Assembly (NCBI RefSeq): GCF_049800915.1
Contig: NZ_JBNAFY010000007.1
Span: 186,001-250,000, forward strand
DNA length: 64,000 bases
Source of the DNA: Amaricoccus macauensis_A
Lineage (GTDB): Bacteria > Pseudomonadota > Alphaproteobacteria > Rhodobacterales > Rhodobacteraceae
Direction of reading: 5' to 3'
A program made the translations under genes and the position numbers. Below, piece after piece: positions 33,947 through 42,166 of this stretch (positions within the stretch are counted from its first letter, which is position 1; the number at the start of each line of letters is the position of its first letter). The notes beneath the pieces are model-generated. The model saw only the letters and a list, made by a program, of their open reading frames with translations. It was not told where the DNA came from and made no database searches.

Positions 33947-34864
33947 TCAACCGATGAGCCATCCGAACGGCACTTGGCCGTGCGAGTAGCTCAGCGCCAT
34001 CCAGACCAGCGTCGGCAAGCAACAGAACGTCAGCAACGTCGAGGCGACAACCGATCCGGCCACCTGGCTCGCATTGTGCTGGAACCGCTCTGCAAGCACG
34101 TAGTTGACGACCGCCGTGGGCATGGTCGCAAGCAGGAAAACCGTTCCCGCGGCGATCCCATCCAACTCGAGGATGAAGATCGCCAGAACAGCGGAAACCA
34201 CCCCGATCCCAAGCCGCCCCACCGCAACCAGGATCGCCGGCTTGAGATCCGTCACGCCAAGGGACGCGAGCGAACTGCCCAGTAGCAGCAGCATTGCCGG
34301 CATCATCATCCCGCCCAGCATCGTCGTCGTATCCGTGACGACCCGCGGAACCGGAATACCGAAAGCATTCACAGCCAGAACCGCCGCGACCGCAAAGATC
34401 AAGGGCTGGCGAAACACAGTGCCGAGCCGCACCGAACCCGCATAGATCGAGAGTCCGACCGAAAACTGAACCAGCGTGACGGTCATGAAAAACGCGGCCG
34501 CGAATGACATGCCTTCCGGCCCGAAAGCCAGAACTGCGAGCGGCAAGCCCATGTTGCCGGCATTCGGAAGCATGAGCGGCGGCAGGAAACTGCGTACAGG
34601 CCCGCCCGTGGCCTTGAGGACCACCAGCCCGATGGCGGCTGCGCACGCGAGGCAGAGCAACGCGGCCATCGCCATTGTCTGGATGCTTCCGGGCGGGACA
34701 TGACCCGAGGTCAGAGAACTGAAGATCAGCGAGGGCGAGGCGACCGTGACCACCAGCGAACTGATGGTGCGCCCATCTGTGATGACACCCCTCCGGTTCA
34801 AAAAGAACCCGATCAGCACGACAATCGTGATTGGCGCGAGGATCTGCCCCACCTCGATCAGCAT
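33947..34864 (-). CDS. AEC family transporter (auxin efflux carrier superfamily)
   Basis: A 305-residue permease with ten hydrophobic segments in two halves of five, the AEC layout also seen in malate/malonate carriers. The start MLIEVGQILAPITIVVLIGFFLNRRG and the pattern LLPNAGNMGLPLAVLAFGPEG in the first half are characteristic. It lies between osmC and tctB on the same strand, which suggests a second carrier for the same or a related organic acid. Confidence 0.9.
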   Translation of the reverse strand: MLIEVGQILAPITIVVLIGFFLNRRGVITDGRTISSLVVTVASPSLIFSSLTSGHVPPGSIQTMAMAALLCLACAAAIGLVVLKATGGPVRSFLPPLMLPNAGNMGLPLAVLAFGPEGMSFAAAFFMTVTLVQFSVGLSIYAGSVRLGTVFRQPLIFAVAAVLAVNAFGIPVPRVVTDTTTMLGGMMMPAMLLLLGSSLASLGVTDLKPAILVAVGRLGIGVVSAVLAIFILELDGIAAGTVFLLATMPTAVVNYVLAERFQHNASQVAGSVVASTLLTFCCLPTLVWMALSYSHGQVPFGWLIG

Positions 34865-34925
34865 GACGCTTCGGGTCCCCTGCGAAATATGGCATGACGC
34901 TCGCCCACCCGTCCGCGCTCCACTC

Positions 34926-35393
34926 TCAGAGAGCTTCGCCGTTCAGAACCCAGGATTCCACCACCTCAGTCCCGGATTCCTGAAGCATCTTGGAAACAGC
35001 GCAATAGTCGCGCAGCATTTCCTTGACCTTGAGCGCGCCCTCACGCGGGCCTTCGTAGTCCGCACGGATCGTGATGAGAACAGACGGGAAGGGCACGTCG
35101 ATCGGTTTGATCAGACGCGTGCCGTGACTGTCCATCGTCACCGCGATGTTGATGTCCATGTCCTTGAACTTGATCCCGTTTGCTTCCGCAAGTTTGTTCG
35201 AGACGACATGGGTGCAGCCCGCCAGACCGACGAAGACATATTCCACGGGCATCGGACCGTGATCCGTACCTCCGCGCTGGATCGGCTCGTCGATGATGAT
35301 CTGCTTCCCACGGGCCTCCGCGACGGATCGCGTCGAAGACGTCTGCTGGGCATCGACCTTGAATTTCCAGATCGGTTTTTCCCTGACGTTCAT
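34926..35393 (-). CDS. OsmC family protein
   Basis: A 155-residue OsmC/Ohr-superfamily protein. The two conserved Cys are in VGLAGCTHVV and RDYCAVSKML, the pair used for peroxide reduction. The segment DHGPMPVEYVFVGLAGC matches the YhfA-like branch. It is the first gene of the minus-strand run leading into the transporter genes, which is an unusual neighbour. A thiol-dependent detoxification role is inferred. Confidence 0.88.
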   Translation of the reverse strand: MNVREKPIWKFKVDAQQTSSTRSVAEARGKQIIIDEPIQRGGTDHGPMPVEYVFVGLAGCTHVVSNKLAEANGIKFKDMDINIAVTMDSHGTRLIKPIDVPFPSVLITIRADYEGPREGALKVKEMLRDYCAVSKMLQESGTEVVESWVLNGEAL

Positions 35394-35603
35394 CTTTGTC
35401 CTCCTGTTCGGCCCGGCATGTCGACGCGCGAACCCTTGTTGTTTTTTCAGCGGGCGCTATCTACGGGATCGATCGGGATCAAGCGAGCGCATTTGCTGTT
35501 CCTGACGAGCATGGAGCGAAACAGCCTTCAATGGAAAATGTGTTTTCTCCTAGATATCATCAAAAAACCTGATGGACCGAACCGGGTGCCGGTATCTATT
35601 TTT

Positions 35604-35620
35604 CTGATGAAGTTCATCAG
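35604..35620. promoter_or_regulatory. palindromic operator candidate between divergent osmC and Gfo/Idh genes
   Basis: CTGATGAA-G-TTCATCAG is a perfect 8-bp palindrome with a one-base centre, in the 312-base divergent spacer 35394-35705. A related half-site pair (CATCA/TGATG) lies about 40-50 bases to the left. The form suits a GntR/FadR-type dimer. The only GntR-like gene nearby (36806-37114) is a remnant. No gene is seen in the rest of the spacer. Confidence 0.5.
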
Positions 35621-35705
35621 TAGACATCTCTTGTTCTGGTAGGGTGCGGTGAGTAGCGTGCGCAGGCACAGCGATCCATCGCCGCTATGAATTACGGAGC
35701 ATACC

Positions 35706-36725
35706 ATGACAATCCCCGAACCCGCCTTCACAGTCGCGATCGCTGGCTTCGGATGGTGGGGACGTCATATCGCAAAGCGTCTTTCCGATCATCCCTGGCT
35801 TCGCGTGGCGGGCATCATCGAGCCAAACGCGGCAAACCACGCGGACATCGCCGCCATGGGGCTGACCGTCTGGACAGATTTCTCCGTGCCGCTCGCCCTT
35901 CCGGAGATCGACGCGGTAGTCCTGACCACGCCGAACAAGCTTCACGAGGCGCAGATCATCGAGGTGGCCGCCGCCGGAAAGCATGTCTTCTGCGAGAAGC
36001 CGCTCGGGCTGACCGCGGACAGCGCACGGCGCTCGGTGCAGGCCTGCGCCGATGCGGGCGTGCAGCTCGGGATCGGCCACGAACGCCGGTACGAGCCCGC
36101 GATGCTGGCCCTGCGCGAAGCTCTGGAGAAGGAAGAGCTCGGCACGATCATGCATGCAGAGGCGACCTTCAGCCATGACAAGCTCAGCAATGTGCCTGCG
36201 GGTGACTGGCGCACCAGCAAGGAGGTCTGCCCGGCCGCGGGAATGACCGCCATGGGCATTCATCTCAGCGATCTGCTGCTGTCATTCTTCGGACCGGTGC
36301 GCGCCCTTCAGGCCTTCACAGCCGATCGGATTCTCGGCTGGGAAACCGGGGATGTCGTCACCGTCCAGATGCAGTTCGAAGCCGGGATGACCGCCACCTT
36401 CAGCGCCATCCTCAAGACACCGCATTTCATCCGAATGCATGTCTATGGCAGCGATCGCTGGATCGAGGTCATTAACGACTCCCACCCGGACACACCGGAC
36501 GGGAAGGTACGGATGATGACCGCCGAAACTGGCAAGGACATGCGCGAGGACATCTATGATTGGGAGGATTCGGTCTCTGCTAATCTCGAGGCCTTCGCAC
36601 GCGCCGCGCGTGGTGAGGCGCCCTACCCGATCTCGACCGACGAAATGATCCAGAACATCCAGATTCTCGAAGCCGTTGCCAAATCCGCGGAAACGGGCCA
36701 GGTCGTTCTGCTCTCGGAAATCTAG
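35706..36725 (+). CDS. Gfo/Idh/MocA family oxidoreductase
   Basis: A 339-residue NAD(P)-dependent dehydrogenase, distinct from the one at 29296. The nucleotide motif is VAIAGFGWWGRHIAKRL. EKP lies in HVFCEKPLGLT, and the His of the catalytic region is in TAMGIHLSDLLLSFFG. The ATG at 35706 has GGAG six bases upstream. It is divergent from the transporter operon and probably shares the operator at 35604-35620. Confidence 0.88.
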   Translation: MTIPEPAFTVAIAGFGWWGRHIAKRLSDHPWLRVAGIIEPNAANHADIAAMGLTVWTDFSVPLALPEIDAVVLTTPNKLHEAQIIEVAAAGKHVFCEKPLGLTADSARRSVQACADAGVQLGIGHERRYEPAMLALREALEKEELGTIMHAEATFSHDKLSNVPAGDWRTSKEVCPAAGMTAMGIHLSDLLLSFFGPVRALQAFTADRILGWETGDVVTVQMQFEAGMTATFSAILKTPHFIRMHVYGSDRWIEVINDSHPDTPDGKVRMMTAETGKDMREDIYDWEDSVSANLEAFARAARGEAPYPISTDEMIQNIQILEAVAKSAETGQVVLLSEI

Positions 36726-36805
36726 GTTCCGGTTTTGCCGGGCTTTGTGCCGCCCCGGCCGTACGATTGGAGCGGAGGGCCAAAGCCGCGCGTCGCGTGG
36801 CGGTA

Positions 36806-37114
36806 TCAGCCCGAACCGGGTCCGCTCCAGGATGCCAGCGCCTGCAAAAGCCGGCGCGACGCATCCGCCAGGTGAAGCTTCATTGCCTCATAGGCACCCG
36901 CCCCGATCGCATCCGGTTCGATCGATTGGCGGAACTCCATGAGTTGTGCGAACCTCTCGGGCTCAACATCGATTGACTGGTGCCACAGCAGGACCTCCCG
37001 GTCGAGAAGCTGCAAGTGGCATGTATCGAGCACGCGAGCTCCGGTACGCGGTCGTACCTCCAGCATCCCCTTCAAGACCAGTATTTTGATCGCCTGCCCC
37101 GCAGACCGTTTCAC
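36806..37114 (-). pseudogene. remnant of a GntR/FCD transcriptional regulator
   Basis: The frame carries a GntR recognition-helix end and wing (QAIKILVLKGMLEVRPRTGARVLD) followed by LLDREVLLWHQSIDVEPERFAQLMEFRQSIEPDAI, the start of an FCD effector domain. The first ~45 residues of the winged helix are missing. After EAMKLHLADA most of the FCD domain is missing too, leaving about 100 residues instead of about 240. It is therefore a decayed regulator, probably once controlling the adjacent Gfo/Idh and transporter genes. Confidence 0.75.
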
Positions 37115-37255
37115 ATACTATGTTTCACCTTCTTTCTTCTTGCGAAGCCCGTCGATAGTGTGGCGTGGAAGGAAATTGGCTGGCATGTCCGGGGCGCATC
37201 GGCGCACCGGCGTAAAACGCGCACCGGCCCGATCCCGCGATAGATGCCAACCGAC

Positions 37256-38209
37256 ATGACACCTCGATCCACATGCTGCACACCCGCCCGCCCGGAGATC
37301 TGCGCGGTCGAAGCCCCGAACGAGACTGGCGATGCACTGCGCCCAAGTCCTGCCAACGTGCAGGCAGCCCGCGTGCGCGTGCCTGGAGGTGCTGCTCATT
37401 GCGGCACGCAGTCGCCGGTGCTGCCCGAGGATGAGGAAGGCCCCCTGCGTCGCAGGAAGGTGAAGGCCCTCGACTGGGAAACGGGTGCCGTCACGGCTGC
37501 GGCCTTCGCACGCTTCGTGGAGGCCACGGGGTACCGGACCGAGGCCGAGCGCTTCGGCTGGTCCTACGTCTTCCATGCGCATGTCCCCGAGACATCCGGC
37601 AAGACACTCGGCATCGACGGGCTGGAATGGTGGCGGCAGGTCCACGGCGCAAGCTGGGCCTGGCCTGCGGGACCGGACGGAGCGCCGTCTGCGCCCGCCC
37701 ACCCGGTGGTGCATGTGTCCTGGAACGACGCCCGCGCCTACGCCGAATGGGCCGGCGGGCGCCTCCCGCGGGAGGCCGAATGGGAACATGCCGCGCGCGG
37801 CGGGCTGGGCGACGTGCGCTATCCCTGGGGCGATGCCGACCCCGATGACGAGGAGCATTTTCCCTGCAACATCTGGCAGGGAGACTTCCCCTACACCAAT
37901 ACCGCCGCCGACGGCTATCACGGGACGGCCCCCGCCATCAGCCTCGAGCCGAACGGCTACGGGCTCTACAACATGGTCGGGAACGTCTGGGAATGGACTG
38001 CTGATCCGTTCCGGTTAAAATCCATGAAACGCACCGCCCGCAATTCCGCTGCCCGACCGGGCCAGAGCAAACTCCTCAAGGGCGGCTCCTTCCTCTGCCA
38101 CGCCAGCTACTGCTTCCGCTATCGGATCGCGGCGCGCACCGGCAACACACCCGATTCCTCAAGCGCGCATACCGGCTTTCGCGTGGTCTACGACGTGCCC
38201 GCGAGCTGA
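37256..38209 (+). CDS. formylglycine-generating enzyme (sulfatase-modifying factor)
   Basis: Copper-type oxidase that converts the active-site Cys of sulfatases to formylglycine, 317 residues from the ATG at 37256. The redox Cys pair with spacing of five (Cys281 and Cys286) is in GGSFLCHASYCFRYR, followed by HTGFRV. Other hallmarks are EDEEGPLR, ATGYRTEAERFGWS, VVHVSWNDARAYAEWAGGRLP and NVWEWT. The N-terminal 40 residues are poorly conserved, with CCTPAR near the start. A Cys-type sulfatase that needs it lies at 43333-44874. Confidence 0.88.
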   Translation: MTPRSTCCTPARPEICAVEAPNETGDALRPSPANVQAARVRVPGGAAHCGTQSPVLPEDEEGPLRRRKVKALDWETGAVTAAAFARFVEATGYRTEAERFGWSYVFHAHVPETSGKTLGIDGLEWWRQVHGASWAWPAGPDGAPSAPAHPVVHVSWNDARAYAEWAGGRLPREAEWEHAARGGLGDVRYPWGDADPDDEEHFPCNIWQGDFPYTNTAADGYHGTAPAISLEPNGYGLYNMVGNVWEWTADPFRLKSMKRTARNSAARPGQSKLLKGGSFLCHASYCFRYRIAARTGNTPDSSSAHTGFRVVYDVPAS

Positions 38210-38289
38210 TTGCCGCGGACCCGCCCCATAAGTGCCCGCCAAGGCGCGGTGCCACCGGGATCTCGTCCCTTTGCCTGTTGTGGATCATA

Positions 38290-38903
38290 TCCATATGCTC
38301 GCGCCGAACCGCCGCACGGAGGGGATCGTCGCAGAGATTCCCCATATCGTGACCGCATACATGCTCGCCCAGGGTCGCGGCGCGAGAAACGGCGAATGCG
38401 AATCTGGGAAGGATACCCAAGCGAGAAGCGGTCGGTCGTGAGGCTCGTCGAGCAGAACCACGTCGCGGTCGCCGATCCAAGGCGAGGAATGCCACTCGTC
38501 TTCCAGCGCTCTCCGCCCTTCGCGTCTGCGTCCAGCCAGAATTCATAGTCCAAAGCTTCGGGCGGCTCGACCCATTTCGCACGGTGATGCGGCCGTAACG
38601 TGAACTCCGCGGTCTCGATGCCGCTATAGCTGCCCATCCGGTTGGCCGCACAATCCGCAACGCTGAAATAGCACTCTGGCTTGCCGGTGGATTCGAAGGT
38701 CAGTTGGCTCGAAGAATGCGCCTTCCCGAAGAAACTCGTGCGATAACCGGCCCGTCCGAAAATCCCCGCAAGCCCCTCCGCGCCGAAGGCGTAGTCGAGG
38801 TCACGCCCATTGTCGCGCAAGCCGTGGCTGCAGGGTAATCTACCGGTATGGATCGACGCCCGTGCCGCCTGACCCATGGGATGCGGCGTGATGCATTTCT
38901 AGA
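38290..38903 (-). pseudogene. decayed sulfatase with Cys-to-Gly change and frameshift
   Basis: From the right, the minus strand reads a fragment CITPHPM-GQAARASIHTG, then LPCSHGLRDNG and GRAGYRTSFFGKAH, clearly a sulfatase. The expected catalytic Cys position (C-x-x-x-R) is Gly (GGT). The N-terminal ~45 residues are missing behind a stop at about 38900. After GGERWKT the match continues in another frame (LEDEWHSSPWIGDRDVV, then LLAWVSFPDSHSPF). The last half is absent. It cannot make an active enzyme. Confidence 0.8.
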
Positions 38904-38964
38904 ACCGGTTCCGTGACGCCCTACTTCTTGGCCCCCTCGACATTCAGGACCAGGTCGCTCGAAC

Positions 38965-39045
38965 GGGAGCTATCGCGATTCCGATGGGCCCGGTCTGGGC
39001 GTCGATCCCGATCCGGAGTTCATTGCGCGCTACTCGGTCGAGTAA
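38965..39045 (+). pseudogene. C-terminal remnant of an enolase-superfamily enzyme
   Basis: A short frame ends SDGPGLGVDPDPEFIARYSVE and a TAA at 39043-39045. This matches the usual tail of mandelate racemase/sugar dehydratase enzymes (PGLGVE-x-D-x-x-F-x-x-R-Y). Nothing upstream in this frame continues the match, so only about 27 codons remain. The fragment is short and the call is tentative. Confidence 0.45.
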
Positions 39046-39082
39046 CCCGGCAGACATGAAGCCGGAGGCCGGATTTTCCGGT

Positions 39083-41587
39083 TCAGTCTTTGCCCGAGAC
39101 GAGCGTATCAGGCTCAATTCCGCGTTTTTGCGCGCTCTGCCGGACAGCTTCTCGCAAGACTTCACTTCGGTCGAGAAGCCGGCGGAATCTTGCATCGTCC
39201 AGCACCAGAAGTGTTGAAGGCGCGATCGCGCGAACCTCGGAACGGATTCCTCTTTGCAGCAGGACGCCCATCTGTCCGAACATCTCGCCCCGCCCCAGCC
39301 GCCAGGTTTGTCCTGCTGTTTCAAGCTCCACAGCGCCGGAGGCAATGAAGAAGACGCTGCTGGCCGGGCTGTCTTTGTAGATGACCATTTCGCCTGCATT
39401 GACGTAACGCGTTTTGAGCACACGTACCAACCGGCGCAGTGCGGCGTCGTCGAGATCCGCGAAGAGCGGCAATTGTCGAACAAGTTCGGTTCGCTCAAGC
39501 GCAATGTCGAGGGGCGGCCGCTTCTCTGAAGCTGCGCGGCGAGCCACTAGATCCTGCATGAGAGCGGTATAGACCTCGGTGCCGATCAGGCCATCCTCTC
39601 GCATCGCCGTGTACTCGCGCTCCTCCAAGCGGAGCGTGGTGCGTTGGATGAAACGTCGTTCGAGCTGCTCGGCGTAACCCGGATACTGAAGACGAAGACC
39701 TTCGAGCGCCGTTTCGACCATGTCCATGCGGCGCGAGAGCAGTTCCTGCAGCAGGACCGCAACCCGACGACCATGGATGCGCCGAATGCGTCCTTCGATG
39801 AAGGCGCCGAGGTCGCGCAGGATCAGCCTTTGCGACAGGAGCCGTTCGAACCGGTCCGCGGTCATCTGGGAAAGGGGCTGCGAAATGCCAAGCCGACTGT
39901 GCAGCAGGACCGCAGCCCTGAAGGCCTTTCCATAGGCCACGCTCTGGCGAGCAGCGCGCTGATATCCGGCCCGACCGCCACTGCGTGTCCATTCGATCAG
40001 GCGGTCCGCGTCGGGAAGAACCTGCTCGGCCATTCGGGCCGATATCGTGCGCTCCCGGACCCGCGCGAGGATCGTCCCTCGCTCATGGCCGGCCAGTGCG
40101 ATCAGGCCGAGCGCCACGCGGTCCCGATCGAGGATACCAGATCGTGCCTCGGCCCTCTTGACGGCCTTGTCCAGCCGCTTGCCGAAACGCTTTGCCTCCG
40201 AACGGACGTTCTCATGGCTCAACTCGTAATTCTCGGTGGTGCGGGCGATATCCTCGCGAACCGTCTGCAATGCCACTGCCACGACCTGGCGCGACAAGGC
40301 TTCATCGATGGGGGAGAGGCGATCGAGACCAAGCCAACCGATCACCGACCGCAGTGTCGAGCCCTGAACCAGAAGCGTGAAAAGCGTGAAACCGGTGGCG
40401 AGAATGCCGACCACGCGCTGGATGTCGGCGGGAACGCGCACGCTCTCGGTCACGGCTAGCGCAAGGGCCAGTGTCACCGCGCCGCGCAGCCCGCCCCACA
40501 GGATTGCCGCACGGTAGGGCCGCTCGATCGCCGGAGAGAGATTGATGAGCGTGAGAAGTGGCAGAAGGCCGAAAAGGATGACCGCGCGCGCCACGACTGC
40601 CGACAGGATCACCACGCCGATCAGCATGAAATCCTCGCCGCGAACATCTTCGAGCAATCGCGGAATGAGAATTGCGGCGAGAATGAAGATGAGCGCTCCG
40701 GACCAATGGGCCAACACATCCCAGACTTCGCGCAGGTTTGCCCAGGTCGTTGGTGCCAGACGGCCTGGACCGGCCAGATTCATGGTCAGGCCCGCGGCGA
40801 CGACCGCAATGACGCCGGATGCCCCGACGCTTTGCTCGGCACCGATATATGCGAGATACGGAAGGGCCACAGAAATGGAAATCTGCGCCAGTTCGTGCCC
40901 ATTGATCATCGCCATGAGACGCACCGCGATGCGTGCGGCAAACCATCCCGCGAGCGCGCCGCCGAGAATCAGCCTCGGGAACTGCGCCAGCGCGTCTCCA
41001 AGGCTCGGGTCGGGAACGCCAAACATCACAAAGCCCATGAACAGGCCGAAGAGAGCGATGGCAGCGGCGTCGTTCAGAAGGCTTTCGCCCTCGATGATCC
41101 GCGCGAGCCGGCGTGGAGCCGATATCGACCTGAAGATCGAGACCACGGCCGAGGGGTCGGTTGTCGATACGATCGCACCGATCAGAAGGCAGGCAGCCAA
41201 CGGCAATCCGCTCGCCCAGGACAGAGCATATCCGACACTCAGCGTGGCCAGAACGACAGCCACGACAGCCAGCATGAGGATGGGCACCCAGTCGTCGAGC
41301 ATTCGACGCAAGTTCATCCCCAGTGTTGCCTGAAACAGCAACGTGGGCAGAAATACATATAGGAAGACATTGGAGCGGATAGGGAAATTGAGAACCGCCT
41401 CGGCTACCGGGTTGAGTGCATCGGTCAAATCGGTTCTCAGGAAGAACACCGCCCCCGCACCGATCAGGGAACCGATGACGGCAAGAATGACGCTGTAAGG
41501 CAGCCGGAGGCGCGCCGCGAGTGGCTCCGCCACCCCGATGACGACAAAAAGCGAAGCGATTACAGTCAAGACCACTACAATATCCAT
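39083..41587 (-). CDS. Na+/H+ antiporter (CPA1/NhaP type) with C-terminal cyclic nucleotide-binding domain
   Basis: An 834-residue protein. Residues 1 to about 425 form a 12-13 segment CPA1 exchanger with the conserved STTDPSAVVSIF (Asp), GESLLNDAAAIALFG (Asn-Asp) and WGGLRGAVTLALALA (Arg). A long charged helical cytoplasmic stretch follows (about 440-700). Residues about 715-815 form a cyclic nucleotide-binding domain (LPLFADLDDAALRRLVRVL, ASSVFFIASGAVEL, GRGEMFGQMGVL). The Arg of the phosphate-binding cassette is not in its usual place, so ligand binding is uncertain. Confidence 0.92.
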   Translation of the reverse strand: MDIVVVLTVIASLFVVIGVAEPLAARLRLPYSVILAVIGSLIGAGAVFFLRTDLTDALNPVAEAVLNFPIRSNVFLYVFLPTLLFQATLGMNLRRMLDDWVPILMLAVVAVVLATLSVGYALSWASGLPLAACLLIGAIVSTTDPSAVVSIFRSISAPRRLARIIEGESLLNDAAAIALFGLFMGFVMFGVPDPSLGDALAQFPRLILGGALAGWFAARIAVRLMAMINGHELAQISISVALPYLAYIGAEQSVGASGVIAVVAAGLTMNLAGPGRLAPTTWANLREVWDVLAHWSGALIFILAAILIPRLLEDVRGEDFMLIGVVILSAVVARAVILFGLLPLLTLINLSPAIERPYRAAILWGGLRGAVTLALALAVTESVRVPADIQRVVGILATGFTLFTLLVQGSTLRSVIGWLGLDRLSPIDEALSRQVVAVALQTVREDIARTTENYELSHENVRSEAKRFGKRLDKAVKRAEARSGILDRDRVALGLIALAGHERGTILARVRERTISARMAEQVLPDADRLIEWTRSGGRAGYQRAARQSVAYGKAFRAAVLLHSRLGISQPLSQMTADRFERLLSQRLILRDLGAFIEGRIRRIHGRRVAVLLQELLSRRMDMVETALEGLRLQYPGYAEQLERRFIQRTTLRLEEREYTAMREDGLIGTEVYTALMQDLVARRAASEKRPPLDIALERTELVRQLPLFADLDDAALRRLVRVLKTRYVNAGEMVIYKDSPASSVFFIASGAVELETAGQTWRLGRGEMFGQMGVLLQRGIRSEVRAIAPSTLLVLDDARFRRLLDRSEVLREAVRQSAQKRGIEPDTLVSGKD

Positions 41588-41750
41588 GGGCCAGACTTAC
41601 CGGTAAATTTCGAGTTGGGAAATCGGCTCGTGATGGAAATTTTGGGTGCCCAGATCAAGATTCAGAAGCGCTTGGCACTTCATCCGATTGTGCCCGGATT
41701 ACTCAATGGAACGTCGCGCGCAAGATAGGGACGAGCGTTATCCATTCAGA

Positions 41751-41837
41751 TCAACGCCCTTTCCAGACAGGGTCGTGCTTCTCTAAAAAAGCCCGGGCGC
41801 CTCGTCGAGACGCCAAGCGCTCGGAAGCGTCAGCCAG
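41751..41837 (-). pseudogene. C-terminal remnant of an enoyl-CoA hydratase
   Basis: The minus strand reads LADASERLASRRGARAFLEK and then HDPVWKGR before a TGA at 41751-41753. This is the usual crotonase ending (EG-x-x-AFLEKR-x-PVWKGR). Only 28 codons remain. It is joined in a different frame to the acyl-CoA dehydrogenase fragment, which indicates a deletion that fused two neighbouring fatty acid or amino acid degradation genes. Confidence 0.65.
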
Positions 41838-41926
41838 TTGGCAGCAAAAATGCGGGTCATCATGTCCGCGACCTGAAAGTCCACGTCCTGGAATCTCGCG
41901 ATGGACTGACCGAAGTGCCCGCGGTT
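41828..41926 (-). pseudogene. internal remnant of an acyl-CoA dehydrogenase
   Basis: The minus strand reads NRGHFGQSIARFQDVDFQVA and continues DMMTRIFAANWLT. This matches the acyl-CoA dehydrogenase segment R-x-x-FG-x-x-I-x-x-FQ-x-x-x-F-x-LADM-x-x-x-x-x-AA. It covers about 33 residues of a normally 380-residue protein. Flanking sequence does not extend it. The other end runs into the enoyl-CoA hydratase fragment. Confidence 0.6.
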
Positions 41927-42166
41927 GGCTGCAGACTGCACCGGGTGGCTAGAGCTGCGCCCCGCCTCGCAGAACACACGCAGGTTGCGTCAGTGGAAGT
42001 CGCTGCACGCTTCGGCCATCAGAACACCTCCGCCAATACCCTGCGCCTTCAGGCAGGAGCTCGGCATCAAGCCGTCCACGCTCCGCGCCTCGAACCTGCC
42101 CGAATGAGAGCTCCCGGACTCGATCTACCCCTTTTCAGCAGGCGCCATCGCTATAGAAGGAAAGCC

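Larger units (their letters stand above)
41588..42166. other. spacer with two gene remnants, upstream of the esterase
   Basis: No intact gene is present. The left ~150 bases should hold the antiporter promoter. Minus-strand remnants of an enoyl-CoA hydratase (41751-41837) and an acyl-CoA dehydrogenase (41828-41926) follow. The right ~240 bases carry the leader of the esterase gene, with AGAAGGA before its ATG. Confidence 0.6.

Noticed and set aside
41915..42166. 84-residue N-terminal extension of the acetyl-xylan-esterase-like protein
   Set aside because: The extension is Arg/Ala-rich with no family match, and a good ribosome binding site precedes the ATG at 42167.
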